In this document: positions 20,477 through 29,639 of the stretch, in pieces
Position numbering within the stretch: position 1 is the first letter of the stretch
How the letters are laid out: the number at the start of each line of letters is the position of its first letter
Source: Symbiodinium sp. CCMP2592
Lineage: Eukaryota > Sar > Dinophyceae > Suessiales > Symbiodiniaceae
Reading direction: 5' to 3'
DNA: 64,000 nucleotides
Assembly (NCBI GenBank): GCA_905221615.1
Contig: CAJNDT010005545.1
Location: 492,239 to 556,238 of the forward strand
Translations under genes and position numbers: made by a program
The notes under the pieces: generated by a model
Databases searched by the model: none
The model's input: only the letters and a program-made list of their open reading frames with translations
Told to the model about the DNA's origin: nothing

Positions 20477-20803
20477 CTGAGGCTTGAGGGGCCTGGGTTC
20501 AGAGTTCAGGATTCAGGCATAGCATAAGGGTCCGGGGCTCAGCGCCTACTTTACACCCTAATCCTCCCGAATTAAAACCTGTAAAGCATGCATAGTGAAC
20601 CCAGCAAACTAACTCTTAAGCCGAATTTAACCCAAACATCTAGGGCCAAGCACGGCCTAAACTAAAAGCACCGACCAGAAAATCCAAACCCTCAACCCTG
20701 AATCCTAAGCGCTTAGCCGAAACCATTCAATCCTGAACCCTAATCTCCATCTGAACCCACACCCATAAGACGAAACCCTGAACCCCACCTAAAACCCGAA
20801 AGC

Positions 20804-20873
20804 AATGGTTGCGCCCAGCAGCGTTCGTGGCGCTGTTTTAGCTTCCTGCGCACGAGCCTCGGCGTAGGAGTGC
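20804..20873 (-). CDS. Putative internal exon
   Basis: 70 nt between acceptor GTGTAG| and GC donor ATT|GCTTTC; reads HSYAEARAQEAKTAPRTLLG then ATI. Confidence 0.45.
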
Positions 20874-21762
20874 CTACACCCATGCTGTAGAAAAAACCAA
20901 AGGGCTTGAAAGTTTAAGCATTGGAGTTTACTCTAAAGGGTAGAGGGTTTCGGCTGGGGTTTAGAGTTTAGGGTTTGGCCTGATGGTTTCAGGGCGATAT
21001 GGGTTAAAAACGAAGACCAGTCGGAGGGGAATGTTTTGGGTACTACCCCTATACTGTAACAGTCCAACACAGGGCCACTATTACGGGACTTATATGTTTA
21101 CTAAACCCTAAAGCCACCCTGAACCCTAAGGCACTAGGGCCCTAAACTCTTATAGAACCCTCATGGTATCCCTCATTCTGGTGCTGATCGACAAAAACGG
21201 GAAAACCTTGACAGAATAGTTCCGACATCCCCGAACCTAAACCCCACACCCTGTGCAACCCCTGTAAGCCGAACAATTCCCTGTATGACTCTGGAAAGCC
21301 CCACAGCAAGCCAATTAACCTGAAAGAACCCTCCCAGGACTCGAAACGAATAATCAAGCCTTAAACCCTAAACCCTAAACTAAAACCTAAACCCCCAGAC
21401 CCTAAAGCCAAGCCCTAACCATGCCGCTAAGGCGCCACTGGATGAGGACAGCCGCATCAAGGCGCTTTTTCGCCAATCTGCCATGGGCTCGACGCCAAAG
21501 GGGGGGAACCAGTGCTTCAGGGCTCTATAAGGGCTACAATAATGGGTTATCTTTTGAGAAATGATTCGGTTAGGGGTTCAGGGTTCATGGTATATTTTCA
21601 GGGAATTAAAATGTCAATCCCTAATACAGCCTCCGCCCTGAACCCCAAACCCCAAACCCTGAACTGCCCTCACCCTAAACTCTGCACCCTAAACCCTGAA
21701 CCTAGAGAAAGAATCCAAGTCTTAGGTGAAGGCCAACTCCCCGCATGAGGTTCCCGGAACCT

Positions 21763-21859
21763 GAACCCACCAAAACCTACTTTTTTGTAGGGTCCCTATA
21801 AACCCCATATTAGGGTTTATGCTAAGAGCCTACAAAAAAGTAGGCTATGGTAGTTTAAA
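21763..21859. mobile_element. Family G TIR element
   Basis: TGAACCCACCAAAACCTACTT ... AGTAGGCTATGGTAGTTTAA. Confidence 0.85.
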
Positions 21860-22179
21860 GAAAACACACAGAGCTTTCCTACAAAACCAATGACCGAACA
21901 CACGAAGCTCTCTTAATGACCAGGACCCTCCTTGTACCCTCAAATAGGGGTATATGGCCCCAAATAATGGGCATTTAGGGTCTAATAGAGGGTAGATGGG
22001 GGTCCAGGGATTAATGATGATTGAAATGGTAGTTGTGATAATTGTGGCGACGATCTGTGGCCGGTGAAGACCAAGGAGCAGCGCCCGAAGAAGATGCAGA
22101 TGAATATAGGGCCGTAGGGCAACGGGTCTAGGGTGTGTTGCTTACTCACTCGCAAGTCGCGCAGTTTTGGCTGTTGCCG

Positions 22180-22460
22180 CTTAATGAAGCACTGCTGCAA
22201 GAAGCACCATACAGACGGTGGATTTGCCGATCCCGATATCGGCCTTCAGCAGCACGTGTCCTCCACTGGGACCTGTCAGCATCCTCCACGAGCCGACACA
22301 TAAGCTCCGGGACACTGAGATAGGAAAGGGCTTGGCCGCTACCTGCGGTAGCGCATTGATCTGCATCACAAGCTCCGCAAAATAGGCTTTGAGACCGTCG
22401 AGTCTCCAGGCCACGGGTTCCTTTGACACCGGAGGTTCGGGCTGTGGGTATGTGACGCAT
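22180..22460 (-). pseudogene. Coding-like fragment with a P-loop motif
   Basis: One minus-strand frame (start 22429) reads WRLDGLKAYFAELVMQINAL and later LLKADIGIGKSTVCMVLL. The segment ADIGIGKS (codons 22241-22220) fits the Walker A pattern [AG]x4GK[ST] of nucleotide-binding proteins. The stretch between reads better in another frame (SVPELMCRLVEDADRS), so the region is either spliced or frameshifted. An ATPase relic is plausible; no family can be named. Confidence 0.35.
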
Positions 22461-22534
22461 GGAGCAGTTAAATCTAACTCAGGTACCCTGGGGGAATGGT
22501 ATCGAAAATTACTCCGGCCCCTCTGCCCAAAAAT

Positions 22535-22627
22535 GCCAAAACCCCTTAATCAAGGAATTTACCTAAAAATATAAAATCGGATCCCTAAATATGTTTTAAG
22601 GTATATTCCTTAATTAAGGGGTTTTGG
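22535..22627. mobile_element. Family I TIR element
   Basis: CCAAAACCCCTTAATCAAGGAAT opposite ATTCCTTAATTAAGGGGTTTTGG. Confidence 0.85.
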
Positions 22628-22694
22628 AAGCTCTGGGCGATATGACGCAACGGAATCTTCGGCTCTTGCTCGCTAGCCCCCTAAACAACAAGCC

Positions 22695-22950
22695 TCAAAC
22701 CCTAAACCCTAAACTCCCTAAGCCCTAAACTCCCTAAACACTAAACCCCCCTAAACCCTAAAGCCCCTTAAACCCTAAACCCCCTCAGCCCTAAACCCCC
22801 TTAAACCCTAAACCCCCTAAGCCCTAAACCCCCTTAAACCCTAAACCCCCTAAACCCTAAACTCCCTAAACCCTAAACCCCCTAAACCCTAAACTCCCTA
22901 AGCCCTAAACCCCCTAAACCCTAAACCCCCTAAACCCTAAACCCTCACCG
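22695..22950. repeat. 250-bp CCCTAAA array with 14-15-bp superstructure
   Basis: Alternation of CCCTAAA with CCCCCTAAA and CTCCCTAAG gives a higher-order repeat of about two telomere units. Confidence 0.85.
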
Positions 22951-22958
22951 CCAGTCCC

Positions 22959-23209
22959 TCAGGTCTTCAACTTCAGCAGGGATGACATTTGTGCATCATA
23001 CGCCTCCTGTGCAGGGCGGCTTGGGAATATAGCTTCGGGACTTCTCCAAAAGTCTTCGTCATTGCGTACCTAGAGGCTCATACCCTACCCCCTCTTTAGG
23101 GCACCTATTTTTCAAGAGAGCAGATCCTAACCATAAAACTCGGTATGCTAAAAAAAGGGGGAGGGTATGAGCCCCTAGGTAGGATTCAGAGCGGCTGAGG
23201 ATGTATCGG
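22959..23209 (-). CDS. Two C-terminal exons separated by an introner
   Basis: Exon 23173-23209 (37 nt) reads RYILSRSESYLG; exon 22959-23069 (111 nt) reads VRNDEDFWRSPEAIFPSRP then AQEAYDAQMSSLLKLKT and TGA. The intron (23070-23172) is a TIR element (family T) with GC donor GGG|GCTCATACC and acceptor CTCTAG|. Phase 0 on both sides, in frame. The second exon is convincing, the first short. Product unknown. Confidence 0.55.
23070..23172 (-). mobile_element. Introner, family T, 103-bp GC-AG intron
   Basis: Arms TACCTAGAGGCTCATACCC and GGGTATGAGCCCCTAGGTA (element 23067-23181). Only copy seen in this window. Confidence 0.7.
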
Positions 23210-23336
23210 CTTGGGGTTTAAAGTATAGGGTTGCTTCAATGGTTGCGGGTTTAGGGTTTAGGGTTTTGGGGGCGGAGTGTTCAGGGTGCCCCACCACATG
23301 TTAGAGAGTTTGGGAATGAGTAGCCCAAAGGGCCCA

Positions 23337-23468
23337 AGTACCATTAAGGTAGGCACTTATAAGTCCTTAGTATATATTTGGCGCCCAATACTATGCTATG
23401 AAATGGACCCTTTGGGTTTACCACTTTGGGGGCCCAAATATCTACTAAGTACCTACTATCATGGTACT
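23337..23468. mobile_element. TIR element, single copy
   Basis: AGTACCATTAAGGTAGGCACTTA opposite TAAGTACCTACTATCATGGTACT. Confidence 0.6.
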
Positions 23469-23769
23469 CGTCTCCTTAGAGAAGAGCATGCAAGCAACTT
23501 CAAACGGCAACGAAGCCCTCAAAACTAAAGCGTCTCCAAACGCCCTGCGCCCTACAAATCCAAAAGCTCTACTGACCACAACCCAACATCTAAGCGCCAG
23601 CGAACCTCAACCCTTCTTTTGGGAAAAAAACCCACGTAGAGCCCTGGACGGCAAACACATCCTGAATACTGTACTCTACCTCTGTCCGAAAAGACCCTGA
23701 ACCTTGGAAACCCTACTGGAACTCTTATCATCTCTTCTACAACCCTAAACCCTAAACCACAGGAAAAAC

Positions 23770-23890
23770 CCTAAGGGAACCCGCTGGAAAGAACCCCTTT
23801 TCGCCGCCTGCTCTTTGCTCTTCTGCTCGTCTGCTTGCACCGCCGAGATCGGTGCTTTCCCTCCCAAGTCCTGCGCTGTAGGCTGATAAG
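23770..23890 (-). CDS. Putative exon, charged
   Basis: Begins after acceptor ATCCTAG| supplied by the family M element at 23891. Reads YQPTAQDLGGKAPISAVQAD then EQKSKEQAAKRGSFQRVP. Other frames are also open, so this is tentative; 3' end unresolved. Confidence 0.4.
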
Positions 23891-24002
23891 CTAGGATACC
23901 CAGTAATCTAAGAAAAAAAAGGCCTCTCTTTTTGGTATTGGGTAACTTTATAAGGAACCTAGGACTACAAAAAGGGAATAAGGGTACTACTGGGCATCCT
24001 AG
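23891..24002. mobile_element. Family M TIR element
   Basis: CTAGGATACCCAGTAATCTA opposite GGGTACTACTGGGCATCCTAG. Confidence 0.8.
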
Positions 24003-24054
24003 TAAGGGTTTAAGGTTATAGGCTTAGGGTTCGGGGTTTGGGCTTGTGGGGCTT

Positions 24055-24164
24055 ATATGGGTGGTTGTCAATATTATGGCCTTTTTCTGGGTCCCTGTTA
24101 TAATACGGCACCTAATATTTAGGGTACCCAAAAAGGGGCCCTAATTTTGGCAACTACCCATATA
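24055..24164. mobile_element. Family B TIR element, 4-bp duplication ATAT
   Basis: ATAT|GGGTGGTTGTCAATATTATGG ... CTAATTTTGGCAACTACCC|ATAT. Confidence 0.85.
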
Positions 24165-24217
24165 GGTCTTATAATGCTTCGGATTCTGGGTTTAGGGTTA
24201 TGGGGAAGAGAAAGGCT

Positions 24218-24320
24218 TGTGTGTGGTTGTCAACATTACTTTCCCTTTTTGAAGACCCTGAATACTATGTCCCTTCTAAAAATAAGGACCCGAAAGGGGC
24301 CATAATTTTGACAGCGTAGG
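24218..24320. mobile_element. Family B element, degenerate
   Basis: TGTGGTTGTCAACATTACTT ... GGGGCCATAATTTTGACAG; arms partly lost. Confidence 0.6.
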
Positions 24321-24385
24321 TTTCAGGTTGTACTCAGGCTTCAGGGCTAAATTCGTTCTACCACACCCCGGATCGGGGATTTGGC

Positions 24386-24472
24386 TTCATTGGGGCCAAC
24401 CCTGAGCCAAGGTTTTAGGGGTTTAGGGTTTCGGGGTTTAGGGCCAACCCCCAATTCCTAAACCCCAATGAA
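24386..24472. repeat. Inverted repeat around TTTAGGG text
   Basis: CTTCATTGGGGCCAACCC faces CCCCAATGAAG, with TTTAGGG-like units in the loop. Confidence 0.6.
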
Positions 24473-24924
24473 GTCTCCCAGTGCTTTTGCTATGGACCAC
24501 TAGGGTTTTTACAGGGGTTCCAGGGCTTGAGGGGCTTCCGCAGCTTGGGGATTTAGCAGAGAATTTCGTGTAAGTTAAACTTCTGCAAGGCTTTACACGA
24601 GCTTCATGAGCGATTATCTGGGGTCTTCGGTTCTTTTCAGGGTGAGGGTTGTCCTAGACCCACCAACTACGTATCCTCTCATATACCCTACACACCCTCT
24701 ATTATGGACCGCGAGGCCTCCATCAAAGGGGTCCTGGGCGGGTTGGGCCCTGTACCCTTAGACCCTAAAACCTAAAACATGAAGCCTTAAAGTTTAAAGT
24801 CTCGCATATGCCATCTAAGAGGTTTCGGGTTCCGGGCTTGAGCACTTGCGTGTAGGAACCTGGTTAAGACCACCGGTTACTGATCAGGGCTCCAAAGGAA
24901 TCCACAACCGAACCCTAAACCCTA

Positions 24925-25032
24925 CCCTAAGGGTCCATGTACCCAAATAGTATATACTTTGGGCCCAATGTACCTATATAGGGACTACATTAAGGCCAAT
25001 GTATATACTATTTGGGTACATGCACCTTAGGG
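24925..25032. mobile_element. Family K TIR element
   Basis: CCCTAAGGGTCCATGTACCC opposite GGGTACATGCACCTTAGGG with inner ATAGTATATAC/GTATATACTAT. Intact reference for the interrupted copy at 45752. Confidence 0.8.
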
Positions 25033-25148
25033 CTACACGCTATACCCGATTTCAATGGACCGAGAACACTCTATCCTATGCTCTAAGCTCCTTTGAAGGG
25101 AACTATAAGGGTCACGACAAGGGGGAGACCTATAAGGGTGCTAGACTA

Positions 25149-25264
25149 TACTTGGAGGCCCTTTTGACTTAGTAAGTCTACTTAGTATCCCCTAGAAACC
25201 CTATTATAATCCCCATAACCCAGCTTACTAATCCTAGTTACTAAGTCAAAAGGGCCTCCAAGTA
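25149..25264. mobile_element. Family E TIR element
   Basis: TACTTGGAGGCCCTTTTGACTT opposite AAGTCAAAAGGGCCTCCAAGTA. Confidence 0.85.
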
Positions 25265-25386
25265 GGGGCCTACATAGGAACCCAGCTGCAGAGCCCGAAA
25301 AGCTGCAGAACCAACTAATCTGGCGGATCTTGAGCCTTCAACCCTGGGGACCCCCAAAAGGACACAAGCACAAACAGTCTTTTAGG

Positions 25387-25540
25387 GATATCCCTACCTT
25401 ATTGGGCTTCATTATAAGGGGGTTTATATGCTAGGATGCCCAGTAACCTAGGAATAAGAAGGGCTCCCTTTGTGGTATTGGGTAAATCTATAAGGAAGCT
25501 AGGACTACAAAAAGGGAATAAGGGTAGTACCGGGCATCCT
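25387..25540. mobile_element. Family Q fragment abutted by a complete family M element
   Basis: 25387-25430 matches, in reverse orientation, the centre of the family Q element at 35729 (CCTTATTGGGCTTC). At 25431 it breaks into a complete family M element (CTAGGATGCCCAGTAACCTA ... CCGGGCATCCT). Confidence 0.65.
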
Positions 25541-25616
25541 CGCGAAGCAACCCAAAACCCTATATTTTTGGGGATTTGTAACAGAGTGTTTCCGAGCCGG
25601 TGAAGCCGACAGCTGG

Positions 25617-25713
25617 CTAGGTGGGGCTTTTAAAGCCTTTGAAAACTATTAGTAAATAAGATCCTCTTAAGCCCAATAAGGGAAAATATCAAATGTCCCA
25701 AAGCCCTACCTAG
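25617..25713. mobile_element. Family F TIR element
   Basis: CTAGGTGGGGCTTTTAAAGCC ... GCCCTACCTAG; flanks share CTGG. Confidence 0.85.
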
Positions 25714-25760
25714 CTGGGGTGGGGTTGAGAAGGGCTTAGGTTTGGGGTTGAGGGTCTACC

Positions 25761-25857
25761 TTAACCCACCAAAACCTACTTTTTTGTAGGGTCCCTATAA
25801 ATGCCATGTTAGGGTTTATAATAAGAACCTACAAATAAGTAGGTTATGGTAGTTTAA
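25761..25857. mobile_element. Family G TIR element
   Basis: TTAACCCACCAAAACCTACT ... AGTAGGTTATGGTAGTTTAA. Shares left flank GTCTACC with the copy at 31376. Confidence 0.85.
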
Positions 25858-25904
25858 GCTAGGTCCCACTCCCACTTGTCGGGTATCATGGGGAACTAGA
25901 CGTT

Positions 25905-25980
25905 AACCTTTTTGGTTACACAGGGGTTATATAGGGACTATAATACCCAAAACAGGTTAAAGGTTACCTACTCGACTACT
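25905..25980. mobile_element. Family X element
   Basis: GTTAACCTTTTTGGTTACAC ... GGTTAAAGGTTACC. Confidence 0.55.
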
Positions 25981-26276
25981 AGGCACTAAAAGTTCGGGGC
26001 TGTAGGCTTAGGTGTTTCGGGTTTCGGGCATAGGAGTTGGCGGATAAAGTTGTGTGCCTCAGGTTGTTGTTAAGGGCCTGCTAAGAAAGGGACCATTGGG
26101 CATGCATTTCGTATTGAGGTGGAGGATGGCGGTCTTGGGCACGGCTAGTCTCAACAGCCGCCAGATATAATTGCAGAAATAGGGCTATGTAAAAGACCCA
26201 TGTAACCGAAACCGAAACCAAGACTGATAAGACTACCACCAAGACCTCCACGAAAGCCAACTAAAATTGACCGGCA

Positions 26277-26383
26277 TAAAGTAAAAGCCAGAAAGTTGGA
26301 ATATGATTATCCTAAACCCTTTATGGTCAATTACAGGGTATCCTACCCTGAAACCATATTCCAACTTTCTGGAGTTCCCTTTA
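26277..26383. mobile_element. Family L TIR element
   Basis: AAAAGCCAGAAAGTTGGAATA opposite ATATTCCAACTTTCTGGAGTT. A minus-strand open frame (NDCMYLRQCCQVLLKAQGIV) fills the gap to the family A element at 26456 and ends at a GT donor next to this element. Confidence 0.8.
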
Positions 26384-26455
26384 TGGTAACCGTGCAACTA
26401 TGCCCTGAGCCTTCAACAAAACCTGACAACATTGCCTCAGATACATGCAGTCATT

Positions 26456-26559
26456 TGGGAGTTTCCGAAAATAGGGGCCCGAATATAGTACCCTAAATAG
26501 TAGGATCCTTATTATAAGGACCCCCAAAATAGGGTACCCCTAATTTTCGGAAACTCCGA
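26456..26559. mobile_element. Family A TIR element, duplication ATTT
   Basis: ATTT|GGGAGTTTCCGAAAATAG ... AATTTTCGGAAACTCC, followed by ATTT after one changed base. Confidence 0.8.
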
Positions 26560-26607
26560 TTTGGTTTGGGGCTTTGGCTTTCTTACCTTAACCTGGCATG
26601 GCCTACC

Positions 26608-26696
26608 TGAACCCACCAAAACCTACTTTTTTGTAGGGCCCCTCTAAACCCCATATTAGCGTTTATACTACAAAAAATAGGCTATGGTAGCTTAAG
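26608..26696. mobile_element. Family G element with internal deletion
   Basis: TGAACCCACCAAAACCTACT ... TAGGCTATGGTAGCTTAA. Confidence 0.75.
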
Positions 26697-26787
26697 GATC
26701 CGGGTATAAATGCAATAGGCAGGGTTTCGGGCCTGGGAGCTGTGAGGGGGATGTATCAGGGTTTCTACAGGGTTTATATAAGGCTAC

Positions 26788-26908
26788 CCGACTCAAAGGC
26801 CTAGGGGACTTAGCAAGTCGGTTAGACGTAGGGTTTTAATTGGAGTAGCTCCATTCAGGGTACGTATAACCCTACTTATAAAATACTTACGAAGTCCCCT
26901 GAGTACTA
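26788..26908. mobile_element. Family E element, degenerate
   Basis: AAGGCCTAGGGGACTTAGCAAGT ... ACTTACGAAGTCCCCTGAGTAC. Confidence 0.6.
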
Positions 26909-27193
26909 GGTTTAGGGTTTAGGGTTACCCTGTCGTGGTAAGGACCTACTCTGGTCCCCTGAGCCTCTGAGTAGTCTAGTAGCTTCGGGGTACAGGGTGC
27001 AGGCTACTTGGCCCGAACCCTCGCCCCGGTATACACAATTCAGGCTCCCTGCTAACATTGATGATACATTATCATACGTAAGATACTGTAGTACACCATA
27101 CTGTACTACAACCTACTGTAGTATACTATAACGTACGAAAACAAACTGTAGTGCCACAACATAGCTTACTAAATTAAAGAGCCCACGAAATAC

Positions 27194-27256
27194 CCTGGCC
27201 TCCAAGCTGCGGATCACAACGTTCTTCATGGGCACTTCCCTCAGCGGGGTGTCGGG
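27194..27256 (-). CDS. Putative internal exon, 63 nt
   Basis: 21 codons (PDTPLREVPMKNVVIRSLEA and R) between acceptor TGGTTCAG| and donor CAGG|GTATTT, phase 0 at both ends. Belongs with the coding-like segments at 27296-27656. Product unknown. Confidence 0.5.
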
Positions 27257-27295
27257 CTGAACCAAAGTAAATCGGTTTGCACAGCAAGAGATCTA

Positions 27296-27656
27296 CGTGC
27301 GCAGCTGATCTGTTTCGTCTGCGGTGCTGAGACCTTGTCTCGCTAAAGATGTCAATCTCTTAGAGATGACAGGCTGTAAGGTTTGCATCTGACGAACCGT
27401 CAGATGGCAGGAGGACGGCGAGGCTTCAGGCAAGGGACTTGTTTCCACAATTAGGCTCTACTGAACTTAGAACCCTAGCAAAAATTAGAACTTTAGCTGT
27501 TTCTTAGGGATTATAATAACCAAAAATTAAAAATTGTTTCTAAGTACCCCTAAGTAGGGATTGTGTGACTAGCTGACCAGCGAGGTCTTGGACCTGAAGC
27601 ACAAGCGCCAGCCAACACCATACAGCGGACACTTGCACAATGCACTCGAACCAATC
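27296..27656 (-). CDS. Coding-like segments on both sides of a family W element
   Basis: Segment 27558-27656 reads FECIVQVSAVWCWLALVLQ then VQDLAGQLVTQS. Segment 27296-27457 reads SLIVETSPLPEASPSSCHL then TVRQMQTLQPVISKRLTSLA. Removing the family W element (27458-27557) exactly joins them in frame (TQS|SLIV). The splice donor at that junction is not a clear GT or GC, so the intron call is incomplete. The family A element at 27658 bounds the upstream side. Product unknown. Confidence 0.45.
27458..27557. mobile_element. Family W TIR element
   Basis: CTACTGAACTTAGAACCCTAG ... TTTCTAAGTACCCCTAAGTAG. Second copy at 32862. Confidence 0.75.
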
Positions 27657-27657
27657 A

Positions 27658-27761
27658 GGGGGTTTCGGAAATAGGGGACCCTAATATAGTACCCTACATA
27701 GTAGGATCCTGATTATATGAACCCCAAAATAAGGTACCCCTAATTTTCAGGAAACTCCCAT
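27658..27761. mobile_element. Family A TIR element
   Basis: GGGGGTTTCGGAAATAGGGG opposite TAATTTTCAGGAAACTCCCA. Confidence 0.8.
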
Positions 27762-27973
27762 AAAGGCACGCCAGCCGTGCCTACAATCATATACTCCCCC
27801 TTCAGTTGTAGAGCCAGGCCTTATATACATCATCCAGAATCGGAGCCCTAGCCACTAAATGCTTGTCTGTCTAGGACAACTACACAGTGACCAATAGAGT
27901 TCGCTGCCCAACCTGGACGGCTCTACACGCAGGTTGTTGGGTGCACTTTGGCACTTAACACTACTTGCATAGT

Positions 27974-29500
27974 TCAGTAGGCCTTTATGAGCTGGGCCGT
28001 GTGCACGAGGTTAGCCGCCACCAGTTCTGGTGACATGGTATCATCCAAATTGTCCCAAAAGTTCTTGAAGGGATCCTCGCTTTCGATGGTGTTGGTGGGC
28101 ACGACAGGAGCACTCGTGACGAATGCAAGGTCTTGCGAGATTCCCATTGCTGCAAAGAGCTTGACTGCTGCTTCCTCTGGCGGCAGGCTGGAGTCGATGT
28201 GTGCAAAGAAGTCCTCACCTTCCCAACCATCTGTGTTGCATGCGGACTCTTCTGCCGAAGGCTCTTCTTCCTGCGGTGTTTCGGTAGAGTTGCTGGAGGG
28301 TTCCTCTGCCATCAAACATGCCAGGGCGGCAGCATCCTCCTGTGACAGTTGAGCATCAATCGGCTTCTTCTCCGAGCTCTCACTGAGGGTTCTGTGGACA
28401 TCCGGTGCCTCTGCTTTCAAGGGCTGCTCTGCTGCCATCATGGCTGCCATTGCTGCTGCATCCTCTGGCGTCATCTGCGTGTCCGTTAGCTTCTTCCGGG
28501 AGGTCTCCATCAGCATTGTCATAAAGGCATCCGCCGACTCTCCAGCCGCAGATTGCTCATCTTGAGCTGCTTCATTTGTGATGCTTGGAGGCTTCTCTGC
28601 CATCATCGATGCCATCGCTGCAACATCCTCGGGGGACATTTGAGCTTCGACTGGCTTCCCTTGCGAAGTCTCGGTGAGCACCTGCCCAAAAGCCTTCGGC
28701 GCTTCTCCTGCTTCTGTCAAGCTGCTTGTAGGCCCCTCTGCCATCATGGAAGCCAGGGCAGCAGCATCTTCCGGGGACATCTGGGAGTCTGTTGGCTTCT
28801 TTTGTGAAGTCTTAGCGAGCATCTCAAGGAATGGATCCGGTGCGTCTTCCGCTTGTTCCACAACTGGCACCCCAATAGAGGCTGCTGGCTTCTCCGAAGG
28901 TGCCACCACAGGCGCCTGCTCTTGTACCACTGGTGCCTGAGCAGCCGCCACTGGTTGATCAACTTGCCCGAAGAGCTCCAACAGAGCTTGTCGGTCTTGC
29001 ATCTCCTGCTCAGCCGTCTTTTGGGCAGTCCTTTCGTTGAGCTCTTGCTGTTGCCGACGCTGGATCACGTCTCTCTTCAGGTTCAAACGGTCAGCACTTG
29101 AGACCATGTTGCGAACGTACTTCCGCAGCTTCCAGATGAAGACCTCACTTTCGAAGAATGGTGTGAGGGCTTCCTCACCCTCCTCTTTGAGACAGTTAAT
29201 CATATTTCTCATGTCGGGATCCCACTTCACCGCGAACTGAAGGCATTTGCACGGCCGCTGCAGCTCAATCCTGAACTTTGGGGCCGGCTCGTCTGTGGCC
29301 TCCTCTGCTGCAGCGCTCCTTGCGCGCGAGAGGTTGGCCAGGCGCTCGGTCAGAGCCTTGAAAAAAACATAGCAAAGGATCAGCACAAGGAGAAAGAGCT
29401 GTAAAGCTATGGAGAAAAGAGCCACATCGTGGCAGAGCGCGGGCAAAAGTACCGCGTCTTTCGCGGCTGCCCGATCTGTGAAGAAATACAACTCGATCAT
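27974..29500 (-). CDS. 508-aa membrane-anchored acidic repeat protein
   Basis: The only long intact gene. ATG at 29500 is the first start after an in-frame TAG 30 nt upstream; it ends with TGA at 27974. Residues 27-49 form one strongly hydrophobic segment, so the protein is probably anchored in a membrane by its N-terminus. Residues 75-135 form a cysteine-containing basic/acidic domain (RPCKCLQFAVKWDPDMRN) and 140-175 look coiled-coil. From about 223 a module recurs: DPFLEMLAKTS, a KKP-D spacer, then QMSPEDAAALASMMAE. Four good copies lie at 223-400 and two diverged ones at 428-452 and 475-500. The module resembles a short helical repeat; I do not recognise a named family. No element interrupts the gene, in contrast with the rest of the window. 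It may be a single-exon gene or a large exon. Confidence 0.8.
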   Translation of the reverse strand: MIELYFFTDRAAAKDAVLLPALCHDVALFSIALQLFLLVLILCYVFFKALTERLANLSRARSAAAEEATDEPAPKFRIELQRPCKCLQFAVKWDPDMRNMINCLKEEGEEALTPFFESEVFIWKLRKYVRNMVSSADRLNLKRDVIQRRQQQELNERTAQKTAEQEMQDRQALLELFGQVDQPVAAAQAPVVQEQAPVVAPSEKPAASIGVPVVEQAEDAPDPFLEMLAKTSQKKPTDSQMSPEDAAALASMMAEGPTSSLTEAGEAPKAFGQVLTETSQGKPVEAQMSPEDVAAMASMMAEKPPSITNEAAQDEQSAAGESADAFMTMLMETSRKKLTDTQMTPEDAAAMAAMMAAEQPLKAEAPDVHRTLSESSEKKPIDAQLSQEDAAALACLMAEEPSSNSTETPQEEEPSAEESACNTDGWEGEDFFAHIDSSLPPEEAAVKLFAAMGISQDLAFVTSAPVVPTNTIESEDPFKNFWDNLDDTMSPELVAANLVHTAQLIKAY

Positions 29501-29639
29501 TCTCCCAGCAGCTGGTGCTGCAGTGAGGGACTACTGCTTGAGCCGCCAGCTTTTGGAATTCGGGGAGTCGGCCTGTGAACGGCTAGGTTCTTACAAACAG
29601 TCCGATCTACAGAGATCTCGAAACCATGTAATTCGCTGA

